From: an uncultured Lachnospiraceae bacterium
GTDB taxonomy: Bacteria > Bacillota > Clostridia > Lachnospirales > Lachnospiraceae
NCBI GenBank assembly: GCA_910580195.1
Contig: CAJTWA010000008.1
Location: 1 to 64,000 of the forward strand
Reading direction: 5' to 3'
Length of the DNA stretch: 64,000 nucleotides
Shown here: positions 7,326 through 16,518 of the stretch, piece after piece
How positions within the stretch are numbered: position 1 is the first letter of the stretch
How the letters are laid out: each line of letters opens with the position of its first letter
Notes under the pieces: model-generated
What the model was told of the DNA's origin: nothing
Seen by the model: only the letters and a program-made list of their open reading frames with translations
Databases searched by the model: none
Position numbers and translations under genes: made by a program

Positions 7326-9413
7326 TTATTCCTGCGGGGTATTTAGCTCCAGCGGCACGTTCAGAACTTCTGTCCCCGGCACCACGAATTTCCCGTCCCG
7401 GATGACGTCCACGCAAGCCCCATCGGCTCCCTGCACCGTAATCCGTCCCAGCTCATTATAGGGGATTGTGATATCCGTATGGCAGTTAAAATATGCTTTC
7501 TGGGCATCCTCTTTCCGCAGGATGGAAACCTCGTTGTCACGTGCCACAATCTCCTTCCCATCCGGGTTAAATACCGGGGTATCTTCCGCCCAAGAATAGC
7601 AGGTGTCCCCCACGGCAAAATGGGGGCCGGTTTTTTCTGCAATCAGGATGGGCAGCTTGTCTTGGATTTTGTAATCAATCCCCATCCGATACGCCGTGGT
7701 ATTGGTCCCGATGGCAAATTCCCCTAAGGGCAGGGTATCGTGGTGCTTGAGCAGGTTTTCCTTTAAGAAAGCCTGATTTTCCTTTTCTTCCGGGAAATTT
7801 TTGCAGGAATAGCTGCATATCATCCCGTCTTGGAAATCCACTTCCAAATCGAGGTATTTAAGCCCTGCCAAATAGACTTCCGTCACATGGAGATGGCCGT
7901 TGGTGCCTGTTAGCCTTGGGGAAGTGAACACCTCCCCTACCGGGATGTTGACGTCTGCCACGCAGTTTTCAAAGGCAGTTTCCCGGCTCCGGTCTTTTAA
8001 GGGATGCAGGGCAACCGTCAGGTCCGTGGTATTTTTCCCTTTCCCAGTAATGCGGACAGATACGCCTTGGTCCAGCACGTCAATGATTTTCTGCTGCATT
8101 TCCTGATATAATTTGTAATCCAGCGTGTTCACTTTCACGGTTTCGGCAAAAATTTCCTCAAACTTTGGCCCAATCTCCGGGATGGGATACGCAATAATGG
8201 TAAAGCTGCGCTCCTCCCCTTTGATATACTGGTTTGTCACCTGCACGGCCTGATTGGAATAATAGACGTTCAGCTTCTGCTGCTTTTCGTCATACTGGCA
8301 GGCATAGGGGCTGGCCTTGGGCGAAAAGCCTTCTTCCCCAAAGGTTTCCACCACCGCAGGGCCCGCATACCATGCAGCCTCTTTTTTCCGGGCTTCGTAG
8401 GCGGTTTTCAGCACTTCCAGCCGCCGCTCCACAAAGGCCTTATCCAGATAGACAGCCTTGTCCGATTTATGGTCGTATTCATATTGGCGGTTCGGGGAAG
8501 TACTCTGGATGGCCCTGGTGCCCGTCCCCCTGCCGGAAAAAGAAAGCTCCCCTGTGCGCATGGTGACAGGCTTAAGGCCCATTTTCCCGAAATTTTCCAC
8601 CGCTGCCCGCATCATCCGCTCAAACCCAATGGGATAACGCAGGTCCACAAATTTCTTTTTGGACAAATCCTTCCCCGTCACTTCAAACCCAATCCGGTAC
8701 CCTTCCGTATAGGTGTCCGCCATGGCTTTGATTTCCTCCATGGGAAGGCTGTTTAAAAATTCCGCTGTCCTGATTTCATTTTCCGTAATGTATGCGCCGT
8801 AACGGTATAAGTAGCGCAAATCCTCGAAATCGCTGTCCATAATGATGCGGGTGTAAAAATCCAGTTCCGGGTCGGTCTGGGCACGTACCCCGGTTTCCGT
8901 AAATATTTCCCCATAATCATGGTAAAACCAGTACAGGATTTGCTGCACTTGCCGTTCCCCGGGCAATTCCTCCCCTTCAAAGGCATTGTAAACCTCCACC
9001 AGCAATTCGCTGAAAATGGTAAGGTCGTAAATGCGCCCCTCAAAGGCATAGGGGATTAAGGAGCGGATGTCCGCATACAGCATCCCCAGCATTTTCCCAT
9101 ACCGGCCCAGTTCTTTCCCTGCGTATCCGGGGCTGGCATAGCTCTTCCCATAATGCCCCGGCAATATTTCTTGGTAGAGGGATTTGTTTTCCTCTGCAAG
9201 CTCCCCCAAACTTTTCTTTGCCCATTCCCCGGAGGTAATTTCCTGCTCCAAGGCTGCAAGCCTCAGCAAAAAAGAGGATGCCTGCCGGAAATACCCACGG
9301 TATGGCTGCGGCACAGTTTCCTCCGCCATGATTTGCTCCAAACGGCCCATCACCAGAGGGAAACGTTCCTCCACTTCCTCCCGGTATGGCTGCCAAATTT
9401 CCTGATAACCCAT
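7326..9413 (-). CDS. M29-family metallo-aminopeptidase with long N-terminal extension
   Basis: Releases N-terminal amino acids from peptides in the cytoplasm. The C-terminal 350 residues match the M29 (AmpS/aminopeptidase T) fold: VRITGKGKNTTDLTVAL, NIPVGEVFTSP with the metal-ligand Glu, GTNGHLHV, FAIGTN, a His in TGPHFAVGDT and the Asp in HTDI. The first 300 residues are a helical extension absent from the short 400-residue members. Start ATG at 9413 (MGYQEIW) gives 695 residues and has AGGAAAGG upstream; earlier codons lack a site. It lies 73 bases upstream of the chemoreceptor on the same strand, with no sign they work together. Confidence 0.87.
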   Translation of the reverse strand: MGYQEIWQPYREEVEERFPLVMGRLEQIMAEETVPQPYRGYFRQASSFLLRLAALEQEITSGEWAKKSLGELAEENKSLYQEILPGHYGKSYASPGYAGKELGRYGKMLGMLYADIRSLIPYAFEGRIYDLTIFSELLVEVYNAFEGEELPGERQVQQILYWFYHDYGEIFTETGVRAQTDPELDFYTRIIMDSDFEDLRYLYRYGAYITENEIRTAEFLNSLPMEEIKAMADTYTEGYRIGFEVTGKDLSKKKFVDLRYPIGFERMMRAAVENFGKMGLKPVTMRTGELSFSGRGTGTRAIQSTSPNRQYEYDHKSDKAVYLDKAFVERRLEVLKTAYEARKKEAAWYAGPAVVETFGEEGFSPKASPYACQYDEKQQKLNVYYSNQAVQVTNQYIKGEERSFTIIAYPIPEIGPKFEEIFAETVKVNTLDYKLYQEMQQKIIDVLDQGVSVRITGKGKNTTDLTVALHPLKDRSRETAFENCVADVNIPVGEVFTSPRLTGTNGHLHVTEVYLAGLKYLDLEVDFQDGMICSYSCKNFPEEKENQAFLKENLLKHHDTLPLGEFAIGTNTTAYRMGIDYKIQDKLPILIAEKTGPHFAVGDTCYSWAEDTPVFNPDGKEIVARDNEVSILRKEDAQKAYFNCHTDITIPYNELGRITVQGADGACVDVIRDGKFVVPGTEVLNVPLELNTPQE

Positions 9414-9515
9414 TGATATCCTGCCTTTCCTAAAAATAATGCTTCTAATGGAGCACCCCGCTGCAAACGCAGCCTTCGCCCTGCAAAACAATCATCCCAT
9501 GGATGCCCTTTAAAG

Positions 9516-9839
9516 CTATACATAAAATCCCAATGCATAAATTGCCGCCCATCCTGCCAAAATAAGCCCTGAGCAGACGCTGCCCAGCACGGGGAATAAT
9601 TTATAGCTTTCTTCCCGCAGGCTTGTCAGCCCAATGATAAATGACACTGCCGACATAAGAAGTGCAAACAGCCCTGCGCACCCAATATACACATTTGCCT
9701 TCCCGCCGCTTTGGATGGAAAATACCACCATCCCGACTACCCCAATGCAGGAACAGACCGCAAGGGTTAAAGACAGTTTGCCCCTTTTGGAATGTTTCTT
9801 CCCGGCAAATTTAAAACTAGTTTTTTTCTTTCGTTTCAT
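9516..9839 (-). CDS. Small membrane protein, DUF6142-like
   Basis: 107 residues: a basic, lysine-rich start (KRKKKTSFKF, KKHSKRG) followed by three or four hydrophobic segments. It resembles the DUF6142 family of Lachnospiraceae as I remember it; function is unknown. Its start lies 23 bases inside the end of the VanZ-like gene, so the two are probably translated together. Confidence 0.7.
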   Translation of the reverse strand: MKRKKKTSFKFAGKKHSKRGKLSLTLAVCSCIGVVGMVVFSIQSGGKANVYIGCAGLFALLMSAVSFIIGLTSLREESYKLFPVLGSVCSGLILAGWAAIYALGFYV

Positions 9840-10308
9840 ATGCCCTCCTTATCCGGTTCATCCAATGGAAAATCAGGCACCCCAGCGCGCCCCCGATGGT
9901 ATTCAGCAGCATGTCGTCCACGTCAAAGCTGCCCACTTTTGACACTAACTGGATGGTTTCTACAATCAGGCTGCACTCAAAGCTGAAAAATACTGTGCGA
10001 AAGAAAGACCTGCACCTCGGGTAGAGGATGGGCAGGAAAAAGCCAAAAGGCAGGAAAGCTGCGATATTCCCCACAAGGTTCAGCATCACAGCCTTCATCC
10101 CCAAGGTATGGCGGTGCACGATAAAACGCCTGATTTCCTTAAACAGTTCCAGATTATAATGGTACGTCCTGCCCTCAAAAGTACGCCCGGTACTCTCTGC
10201 AAAAAACAAGAAATACGCCAAACAAATAATATAGACCCCGAACATGATTTTGCTGCATATCCGGAGTATCGCCTTATAATCTTTCTTCAATTCTTCATCC
10301 TTTTCCAT
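9817..10308 (-). CDS. VanZ-like family membrane protein
   Basis: 163 residues with about four membrane segments. Family features: NLVGNIAAFLPFGFFLPIL and a C-terminal SFDVDDMLLNTIGGALG. VanZ-like proteins are named after a teicoplanin-resistance accessory gene, but most homologues have no known job. It overlaps the small gene downstream and follows a 50-residue membrane protein by three bases, so the three form one transcription unit. Confidence 0.85.
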   Translation of the reverse strand: MEKDEELKKDYKAILRICSKIMFGVYIICLAYFLFFAESTGRTFEGRTYHYNLELFKEIRRFIVHRHTLGMKAVMLNLVGNIAAFLPFGFFLPILYPRCRSFFRTVFFSFECSLIVETIQLVSKVGSFDVDDMLLNTIGGALGCLIFHWMNRIRRAYETKEKN

Positions 10309-10311
10309 CCT

Positions 10312-10464
10312 TTAAAATATGATATCTGATTTACGTTTCAAAAGCCTCGCGCCGCTTACGATTGCCACTACCCCGCAGGCAATCCCGCTGATTAGGACTA
10401 CCACGCCAAGGGCAATGTTCCCTGCGCCTGTCACGGCCATTGTCTTATATATTTTCTCATTCAT
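10312..10464 (-). CDS. 50-residue membrane protein, unknown
   Basis: Begins MNEKIYKTMAV at ATG 10464, set by GGAGGG six bases upstream. Two short hydrophobic stretches (GNIALGVVVLISGIA and GVVAIVSGARLL) then a basic tail. The frame extends further upstream, but that part covers a degenerate repeat and has no ribosome site. Small proteins of this type are frequent in Clostridia and uncharacterised. Confidence 0.65.
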   Translation of the reverse strand: MNEKIYKTMAVTGAGNIALGVVVLISGIACGVVAIVSGARLLKRKSDIIF

Positions 10465-10489
10465 CTGATTCCCTCCATCATCCTCTGCC

Positions 10490-10608
10490 TGCCAAACGCC
10501 CCTTCTGGCACAGTTCCAAAAAGCATGGCAGGTTCCGGCTAACTCTGCGGTTCCCCGCTTGCCAAGAGCCCCCACTGGCGCTGCCCCAGATAGCATGGCG
10601 GCTATCCG
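10490..10608. repeat. Degenerate tandem repeat, 70-base period
   Basis: About 49 bases at 10490-10538 recur at 10560-10608 with roughly three quarters identity (tgccaaacgcccc versus tgccaagagcccc; gcatggcaggttccgg versus gcatggcggctatccgg). On the minus strand each can form a small GCCA...TGGC hairpin around a G-run. Located between pyrE and the small membrane protein. Confidence 0.7.
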
Positions 10609-10626
10609 GGATTTCTATTGCATGGT

Positions 10627-11298
10627 TTATGCCCCGTACTGTGCATAGTAGCTGTCTATGGCTGCTTTTATTTCGTCATTAATATATATATTTCCATGAT
10701 ATGGCTTATTATACAAATATTCTGTCACATCTGCCATGGTGACGATGGCATTTGTATCAAAACCGTAAAGGTCTTTGATTTCCTCCAAGGCGCTCTTTTC
10801 GCCCTTGCCTTTTTCCATGCGGTTTAGGGACACGATTAAGCCTTTGATTTCGATATCTGCCTGTGCGCGGATGATTGGGACGGTTTCTTCCATGGATTTC
10901 CCAGAGGTAGTAACGTCCTCGATAACCACTACCTTGTCCCCGTCCTGCAGCTTGCTCCCCAAAAGGATCCCGGCGTCCCCGTGGTCTTTCACTTCTTTGC
11001 GGTTGGAGCAGTAGCGGATTTCCTTCCCATACAGCTCGCTGTATGCCATTGTTGTGGCAACGCTTAAGGGGATGCCCTTGTAAGCCGGGCCGAACAGCAC
11101 GTCAAAATCATCCCCGTAATGGGCATGGATGGCCTTTGCATAGTATTCCCCCAGCTTGCGGAGCTGGGCGCCTGTCACATATGCCCCTGCGTTCATAAAA
11201 AAGGGGGATTTCCTCCCGCTCTTTAAAATAAATTCGCCAAATTTCAATACTTGGCAGTCTACCATAAACTCAATAAATTCCTTCTTGTAATTTTCCAT
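10627..11298 (-). CDS. pyrE: Orotate phosphoribosyltransferase
   Basis: Adds PRPP-derived ribose phosphate to orotate. The PRPP loop VVVIEDVTTSGKS and the substrate region GPAYKGIPL are clear; SGRKSPFFMNAG is the family N-terminal motif. Start ATG at 11298 (MENYKKEF) gives 223 residues; an earlier in-frame start at 11367 lies over the promoter -10 and is rejected. It stands apart from the other pyr genes, with its own promoter just downstream of the terminator of the Ig-like protein gene. Confidence 0.95.
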   Translation of the reverse strand: MENYKKEFIEFMVDCQVLKFGEFILKSGRKSPFFMNAGAYVTGAQLRKLGEYYAKAIHAHYGDDFDVLFGPAYKGIPLSVATTMAYSELYGKEIRYCSNRKEVKDHGDAGILLGSKLQDGDKVVVIEDVTTSGKSMEETVPIIRAQADIEIKGLIVSLNRMEKGKGEKSALEEIKDLYGFDTNAIVTMADVTEYLYNKPYHGNIYINDEIKAAIDSYYAQYGA

Positions 11299-11357
11299 GT
11301 CCTGCTGTCCCTTTCTATGATAAATAACAACATAAAGTACGATGAAATATTTTCCCA

Positions 11358-11386
11358 ATTTTACCACATTTATGGCTGAGATTCAA
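11358..11386 (-). promoter_or_regulatory. pyrE promoter
   Basis: On the minus strand TTGAAT (11381-11386), 17-base spacer, TAAAAT (11358-11363). The pyrE start is about 60 bases downstream. Confidence 0.7.
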
Positions 11387-11427
11387 CTATTTTTGCGGCA
11401 TATTCCATCTGCACGGGCCTGTGCATA

Positions 11428-11476
11428 AAAAGTGCAGCGCCCATGGAAAGATATTCCAAATGGGCGCTGCACTTTT
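11428..11476 (-). terminator. Rho-independent terminator after the Ig-like protein gene
   Basis: Perfect 16-bp arms (11428-11443 and 11461-11476, aaaagtgcagcgccca) around a 17-base loop, followed on the minus strand by TTTTTATG. The A/T ends make it usable in both directions. Confidence 0.9.
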
Positions 11477-11519
11477 CCTGCAATCATCCAGAAGCCCGGA
11501 TGCAATGGCTGCTTTTCCC

Positions 11520-12830
11520 CTATTCCCGCACTACCACATGGCAGGTTGCCGTCTGGTTCCCTAGGGTCAGGGTAATGTCTGTTTCCCCTATGCCTACGGC
11601 TTGGATGTTGGCATAGCCCCTTGCAGTGCTTTTCTTTACAATGGCAACGGCTTCATTTTTGCTTTTCCAAATTGGCTCGTAATAATTGGCTGCTTCATAT
11701 GGCTCTGCCTCATAGGAAATGCTGGTATAATCATCCGTACCATCAAGGAAAATGAAATTCTCGCTTAACTGCAAGGTTTCCACAGGGTCTGGGGCAACTG
11801 TCACGCTACACTGGGCGGATGCGCTGCCGACGGACACGGTGATTACTGCTTTGCCGGACGCGTACTTGCTTTCCAGATTTACCAAATAATCATAGTTATC
11901 CGCGGATGCGCTGGCAATGGATGGGTTGGAGGATTTTACAGAAATACCATAATAGTCCATGGCCTCTGCGGGCACGGTACGCACGTTCAGTTCCTCCCAT
12001 TTCCCATAGCCCATCTGCAGGGAAGATTTCGTCAGGGCAACCTTCTTTACCTTCGGCTTTTTTACGGTAACTTTACATGTAAATTTTTTGCCGTGGGCTT
12101 TTGCCGTGATTTTGGCAGAGCCTACCCCTGCAGCAGTAATCCTGCCTTTGCTTACTTTGGCAATGGAAGAATCGCTGGAAGACCATTTCACGGAATGCTT
12201 GCAGCCGGACAGCTTCAGGGTTTTTGCCTGTTTTACTTCCAAGGAAACTTTTTTAAAGTTTAGCTTGGGGTCTTCCACCGTTACCTTGCATTTTTTCGTG
12301 CCGGCGGCTGTCTTTGCCGTAATGGTGGCTTTTCCTTTTTTCTTGGCTGTCACTTTGCCGTTCCCGGAAACGGATGCGACAGAATTCTTGGAAGAGCTCC
12401 AAGACACGACCCCGGATGCATTGGTGAGCTTAAGCTTCGCAGTCTGGCCTTTTACCAGAAGGATGGAAGTTTTGTTGATTTTTACCGGCTTTGGTGCTGG
12501 GGTGGGTTCTGGCTGCGGTTCCGGCGTAGGTTCTGGAGCCGGAGCCGGGTCAGGTTCCGGAGCTGGAGCCGGTTCTGGGCTTGGGCTGTAGCCGCTGCCA
12601 TAGCATTTGCTGCATGGGGTCAGGCCGCGGGCTAATGCTTCTGACAATGGGGCTAAGGTGTAATTGCCGTTCCCGCAGATACGGGAATGGTATTTTGTGC
12701 CGGTGGGGGTTACGTATACCATTGTTTCTGCATGGGCAACGGCGCCCTCACATGGGATGCCCAATGACAGGAATAGGGCGGCTGCCCAGATGAAACATGT
12801 AGAGATTGCTCTCTTTTTTAATCTTTCCAT
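11520..12830 (-). CDS. Secreted surface protein with Ig-like (BIG2) repeats
   Basis: 436 residues. A signal peptide with cleavage likely after AHA near residue 34 is followed by a short Cys pair module (RICGNGNYTLA...TPCSKC) of the kind seen at the start of many Firmicutes surface proteins. Then comes a Pro-Glu-Ala linker of about 35 residues, then at least three bacterial Ig-like group 2 domains (INKTSILLVKGQTAKL..., LNFKKVSLEVKQAKTL..., VKKVALTKSSLQMGY...) and a fourth divergent one. No LPXTG or membrane anchor is visible, so attachment is unclear. GAGGAGG lies seven bases before the ATG. Single gene with its own terminator. Function unknown; adhesion is a guess. Confidence 0.8.
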   Translation of the reverse strand: MERLKKRAISTCFIWAAALFLSLGIPCEGAVAHAETMVYVTPTGTKYHSRICGNGNYTLAPLSEALARGLTPCSKCYGSGYSPSPEPAPAPEPDPAPAPEPTPEPQPEPTPAPKPVKINKTSILLVKGQTAKLKLTNASGVVSWSSSKNSVASVSGNGKVTAKKKGKATITAKTAAGTKKCKVTVEDPKLNFKKVSLEVKQAKTLKLSGCKHSVKWSSSDSSIAKVSKGRITAAGVGSAKITAKAHGKKFTCKVTVKKPKVKKVALTKSSLQMGYGKWEELNVRTVPAEAMDYYGISVKSSNPSIASASADNYDYLVNLESKYASGKAVITVSVGSASAQCSVTVAPDPVETLQLSENFIFLDGTDDYTSISYEAEPYEAANYYEPIWKSKNEAVAIVKKSTARGYANIQAVGIGETDITLTLGNQTATCHVVVRE

Positions 12831-13075
12831 AGGTACTCCTCCTCTTTTGTGTGTTTATAATTGATAAATGCGGCATGCCAAAAAATAACTTTTCCCAACA
12901 TGCTGGAAATCTTTGGAACCGGACGGCAGTCCCGGGCTGCCTGTGTATGGAGAAGAAAAAAATTGCTCTGGCAGATAACACTAGCAGAATACGCAAGGCC
13001 ATTTTCGCCCTATTCTTTTTTCAAACCTGTTACCCGGCCAACCTGTATTGTTGTATCTAGAAATAACTCCATATC

Positions 13076-13492
13076 CTATTCCCATGCCGGCATTGTCTGC
13101 AGCCCTTCGTTCGTTAATTTCCTATTCAATTGGAACATTTCCTCTTTTTGTACATGCTCAGCCACAATCATGGTAAACCCTTCCTGCAAAAGCTGTAACT
13201 GCATTTTTGTAAACCGTCCCTCTGAAATATTCAGGCGAATAGCATTTTTCAATAACGTACATACTTTTTTCCTTACTTCATCCGTGGAAATGCTCTCTTT
13301 TTCCTTTAACTTCTCTAGCATGCCTACAATACGGCCACCATATTGAACCTGCATCCAGATATCTTCTGTTTTCTTCCAATCTGACAGAATTTCTGCTGCA
13401 CGTGTTGCGGCACTTTCTATTTCCCGCCAATCATTTTGTGTATGCAAATTTATGTTTTCTCTATTATGCATTGCTTTAATATCCATCCGCAT
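13076..13492 (-). CDS. Unknown small helical protein at the end of the pyr operon
   Basis: 138 residues, rich in Glu/Lys, predicted mostly helical, with no membrane segment or signal peptide. It begins eight bases after the pyrD stop with no good ribosome site at the first ATG; the internal ATG at residue 8 (MHNREN) has GGATGGA upstream. Its codon use and AT content look less like pyrD than expected. I do not recognise a family. Co-transcription with pyrD is likely, but a link to pyrimidine synthesis is not shown. Confidence 0.55.
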   Translation of the reverse strand: MRMDIKAMHNRENINLHTQNDWREIESAATRAAEILSDWKKTEDIWMQVQYGGRIVGMLEKLKEKESISTDEVRKKVCTLLKNAIRLNISEGRFTKMQLQLLQEGFTMIVAEHVQKEEMFQLNRKLTNEGLQTMPAWE

Positions 13493-13500
13493 AGGAACTA

Positions 13501-14406
13501 CTACCGATCCACCCCGCCAATTAATTCGTTCACATCCTTCACCCCATATTCCTCCATATATTCCATAATCCCTTCCACAATCTCCACCGTGGCTGTCGGG
13601 TTATGGAAATTGGCGGTGCCTACGGATACGGCGGTGGCTCCGGCCAGAATCAGTTCCAGCGCGTCTTCTGCCGTGGAAACGCCTCCCATGCCGATAATAG
13701 GGATCCCCACTGCATGGGCTGTTTCATAGACCATCCGCACCGCTACGGGATGGATGGCTGGGCCGGAGAGGCCCCCGGTCTTATTGGCTAGGGCAAAAGC
13801 CCTGCGGTGGATATCGATTTTCATCCCGGTTATGGTGTTGATTAAGGAGAGGGCGTCTGCCCCGCCTGCTTCTGCTGCCCTTGCCATCTCTGTGATATCT
13901 GTCACATTGGGGCTTAGCTTCATAATTACAGGCTGCTTGGCGTATTTTTTTACCTCTTTGGTGATTTCCTCCACGGCTTTGGGGTCCTGCCCGAAGGCAA
14001 TGCCCCCTTCCTTTACGTTGGGGCAGGAAATATTGATTTCCAGCATGTCCACCGGCTGCCCGGCAAGGCGGCTGACTACCTCGCAGTAATCCTCCGTGGT
14101 TTTCCCGCAGACATTCACAATGATTTTCGTGTCATATTTCATCAGGAATGGGATGTCGCGCTCTACAAACAAATCAATCCCCGGGTTCTGCAGGCCGACG
14201 GCATTGAGCATGCCCCCGTAAGTTTCTGCAATCCTTGGGGTGGGGTTGCCTTCCCACGGCACGCTGGAAACGCCTTTCGTCACGACGGCGCCCAATTTAT
14301 TCAAATCTACAAACTCCGCATATTCCGCCCCGGAGCCAAAGGTCCCTGACGCTGTCATAACGGGATTTTTCAATGTAACACCTGCCAGCTTTACTTTTGT
14401 GTTCAT
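13501..14406 (-). CDS. pyrD: Dihydroorotate dehydrogenase B, catalytic subunit
   Basis: Oxidises dihydroorotate to orotate, passing electrons through PyrK to NAD. Class 1B marks: MTASGTFGSGAEY, the catalytic Cys in NISCPNVKEGG, VIMKLSPN, and the FMN phosphate site PIIGMGGV. Start ATG at 14406 (MNTKVKLAGV) shares one base with the pyrK stop (TAATG) and has GGAGGT upstream, so the two are coupled. 301 residues, normal for the class. The pairing with PyrK rules out the quinone-linked class 2 enzyme. Confidence 0.95.
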   Translation of the reverse strand: MNTKVKLAGVTLKNPVMTASGTFGSGAEYAEFVDLNKLGAVVTKGVSSVPWEGNPTPRIAETYGGMLNAVGLQNPGIDLFVERDIPFLMKYDTKIIVNVCGKTTEDYCEVVSRLAGQPVDMLEINISCPNVKEGGIAFGQDPKAVEEITKEVKKYAKQPVIMKLSPNVTDITEMARAAEAGGADALSLINTITGMKIDIHRRAFALANKTGGLSGPAIHPVAVRMVYETAHAVGIPIIGMGGVSTAEDALELILAGATAVSVGTANFHNPTATVEIVEGIMEYMEEYGVKDVNELIGGVDR

Positions 14407-15173
14407 TAAAATTCTACCTCCTCTGCACGGAATACCGGCCCTTCTTTGCAAATCCGCTTGTTATTTACATTCGTATGGCTGTCCCGCTCCTTTGATTTGC
14501 AGACGCAGGCAAGGCATGCCCCGATGCCGCAGGCCATCCGCTCTTCCAAGGAGAGCCAGCACTCAATCTTTTTTTCTTTTGCATAAGCCTTAATGGCGCG
14601 GAGCATGGGGGCGGGCCCGCAGGCGTAAATGATTTCTGCATCCAGCCCGTTTTCCCGGATGGCGTCCAGCACGTTCCCTTCCGTGCCGTAGCTGCCGTCC
14701 TCCGTCGCCACGTACAGTTTCCCCTGCTTTTTAAATTCCTTATGTAAAAACAGGAAGTCCCGGTAGCCTAAAATAATCTGCTTTTCGCAGTCCAGTTCCT
14801 TCGCAAGCTGCAGCATGGGGGGAATCCCAATGCCGCCCCCGATTAAAAATGCTTTTTTTTCTTTTAATGGGAAACCGTTGCCAAGGGGGCCTACAATTTC
14901 AAGGCTCCCGCCGGTCCGCATCCCGGATAATTCTTCCGTCCCCTTTCCGGCTACCCGGTACACAATCCGGACCGCCCGGTCTGTCTGGTCTATTTCGCAA
15001 ATGCTGATTGGGCGGGGCAGAAGCCTGCTGCCCTCATGGCAATAGACGGACAAAAACTGCCCCGGCTTTGCCTGCGATGCAATCCTGTCTGTTTTCAGCC
15101 ACATGCTGTAAATCCCGTAGGAAATCTCTTCCTGCCGGATGATAACTGCCTGTTCTTTAAATTTTTCTGCCAT
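14406..15173 (-). CDS. pyrK: Dihydroorotate dehydrogenase B, electron transfer subunit
   Basis: FAD and [2Fe-2S] protein that links PyrD to NAD. FAD domain motifs LLPRPISIC and GPLGNGFPL; NAD-binding GGGIGIPPML; C-terminal cluster Cys pattern CGIGACLACVC followed by a fourth Cys in RICKEGP. Start ATG at 15173 (MAEKFKEQ) is set by AGGAGA; the longer frame upstream has no site. 255 residues. Confidence 0.95.
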   Translation of the reverse strand: MAEKFKEQAVIIRQEEISYGIYSMWLKTDRIASQAKPGQFLSVYCHEGSRLLPRPISICEIDQTDRAVRIVYRVAGKGTEELSGMRTGGSLEIVGPLGNGFPLKEKKAFLIGGGIGIPPMLQLAKELDCEKQIILGYRDFLFLHKEFKKQGKLYVATEDGSYGTEGNVLDAIRENGLDAEIIYACGPAPMLRAIKAYAKEKKIECWLSLEERMACGIGACLACVCKSKERDSHTNVNNKRICKEGPVFRAEEVEF

Positions 15174-15427
15174 ACTCTTCTCCTGAAAACCATTTTTCCT
15201 TTTTCTAAATTCAGATCCAGCCAAGGATAGGGCTGCCAGTACCTTAGGCATGCCTCAATGCCCCCGCTATCTTAAGGGTTGTTCCCAAGCAATGCCTTCC
15301 CGTACCAAACATTATGCCAAATGGGCGGCATGGCAGGCTAAATCAGTGAAAGAAAACAAAGCTGCCATGCGAAACACGAAATGCAGATTCCTAAAACTAG
15401 CTGTCCAAACATATTTCTTGCTACATG
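15174..15427. other. pyrF-pyrK spacer with an inverted repeat
   Basis: 254 bases without a gene. Arms gcatggcag (15328-15336) and ctgccatgc (15362-15370) can form a 9-bp stem with a T-rich loop on the minus strand. There is no U-tract after it, so it looks like an intercistronic stem rather than a terminator. Confidence 0.4.
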
Positions 15428-16351
15428 TTACAGCCCTAACGCCCCGTTAATATCCTTTATCATATCCTCCACAGCTGCCCGGGACGCCTCCCCAAACCGC
15501 TCTGGGCCAAATTTGGCATAAGCCTCCTGCTTGTAGGCTGCGATAATGCCCCTTGAGGAATTTACGATGGCGCCCAGGCCGTCTTCATTGAAGAAATGCA
15601 CCAAGTCTGCGCCCCTCCCGCCCTGTGCGCCGTAGCCCGGCACAAGGATGTAGCTCTTGGGCATGATTTTCCTTAATATTTTCCCCATTTCCGGGTAGGT
15701 CGCCCCTACCACCGCCCCAATCCGGCTGTAGGATTCCCCCATGCAGCCTTCGCCCCATTGGGCTACCAGTTCCCCTACATACTCATAAAGGGGCCTGCCG
15801 TCAATGAGCTTGTCCTGAAATTCCCCGCTGGAAGGGTTGGAGGTCTTTACTAAAATAAACAGGCCTTTCTTCTCTTCCCGGCAGACGTCGGCAAAAGGCT
15901 TCACCCCGTCTGTGCCCAGATAAGGGTTCACCGTCAGGAAATCTTCATCAAAAGGACGGAAGGTATTGCTCCCCACTGCCACGGAACCGAGATGGCCCGC
16001 CGCATAGGCGGCGGAAGTGGAACCAATGTCCCCGCGCTTGGCGTCCCCGATAACTACCAAGCCTTTTTCATGGCAGTAATCAATAGTATCCTTGAAGGCC
16101 TGCAGGCCGGGGATGCCAAACTGCTCATACATGGCAATCTGGGGCTTCACTGCCGGGATTAAGTCGGCGGTGTGGTCTACAATCTCCTTGTTGAACTGCC
16201 AGATTGCTTCTGCTGCGCCCGCTAAGGTTTCCCCTTTCTCTTCAAATGCTTTTTCCTTGATATGCTCTGGGATGTAGCTTAGCATAGGGTCTAAGCCCAC
16301 CACGATGGGGGCTTTTGTTTCTTTGATTTTCGCTATTAATTTGTCTATCAT
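15428..16351 (-). CDS. pyrF: Orotidine 5'-phosphate decarboxylase (long form)
   Basis: Makes UMP from OMP. The catalytic motif is GDAKRGDIGST (Lys and Asp tetrad), followed by TVNPYLGTDGVKPF and a C-terminal phosphate-binding region VPGYGAQGG. At 307 residues it is the long bacterial type 2 form found in many Clostridia, not the 240-residue form. The AGAAAGGAAT ribosome site lies 9-10 bases before the ATG. Confidence 0.95.
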   Translation of the reverse strand: MIDKLIAKIKETKAPIVVGLDPMLSYIPEHIKEKAFEEKGETLAGAAEAIWQFNKEIVDHTADLIPAVKPQIAMYEQFGIPGLQAFKDTIDYCHEKGLVVIGDAKRGDIGSTSAAYAAGHLGSVAVGSNTFRPFDEDFLTVNPYLGTDGVKPFADVCREEKKGLFILVKTSNPSSGEFQDKLIDGRPLYEYVGELVAQWGEGCMGESYSRIGAVVGATYPEMGKILRKIMPKSYILVPGYGAQGGRGADLVHFFNEDGLGAIVNSSRGIIAAYKQEAYAKFGPERFGEASRAAVEDMIKDINGALGL

Positions 16352-16518
16352 GCTTGGTCGTATTCCTTTCTAAAAAGCTGTGCCCTTCAGTTCTATGGGT
16401 TCCGTTCCCTGCAGCTTTGCTGTGTTGCAAACGGCCCAAAGCCGGGGCTGATACCACGCAGCCCTGTTGCGGGGATATTCACCCGAGGCTAATTCCCGCA
16501 TCTTTCCAGCAGGGAATG

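Noticed and set aside
10465..10596. N-terminal extension of the 50-residue membrane protein
   Set aside because: The extra 44 codons cover a degenerate tandem repeat and have no ribosome site; the internal ATG has GGAGGG.
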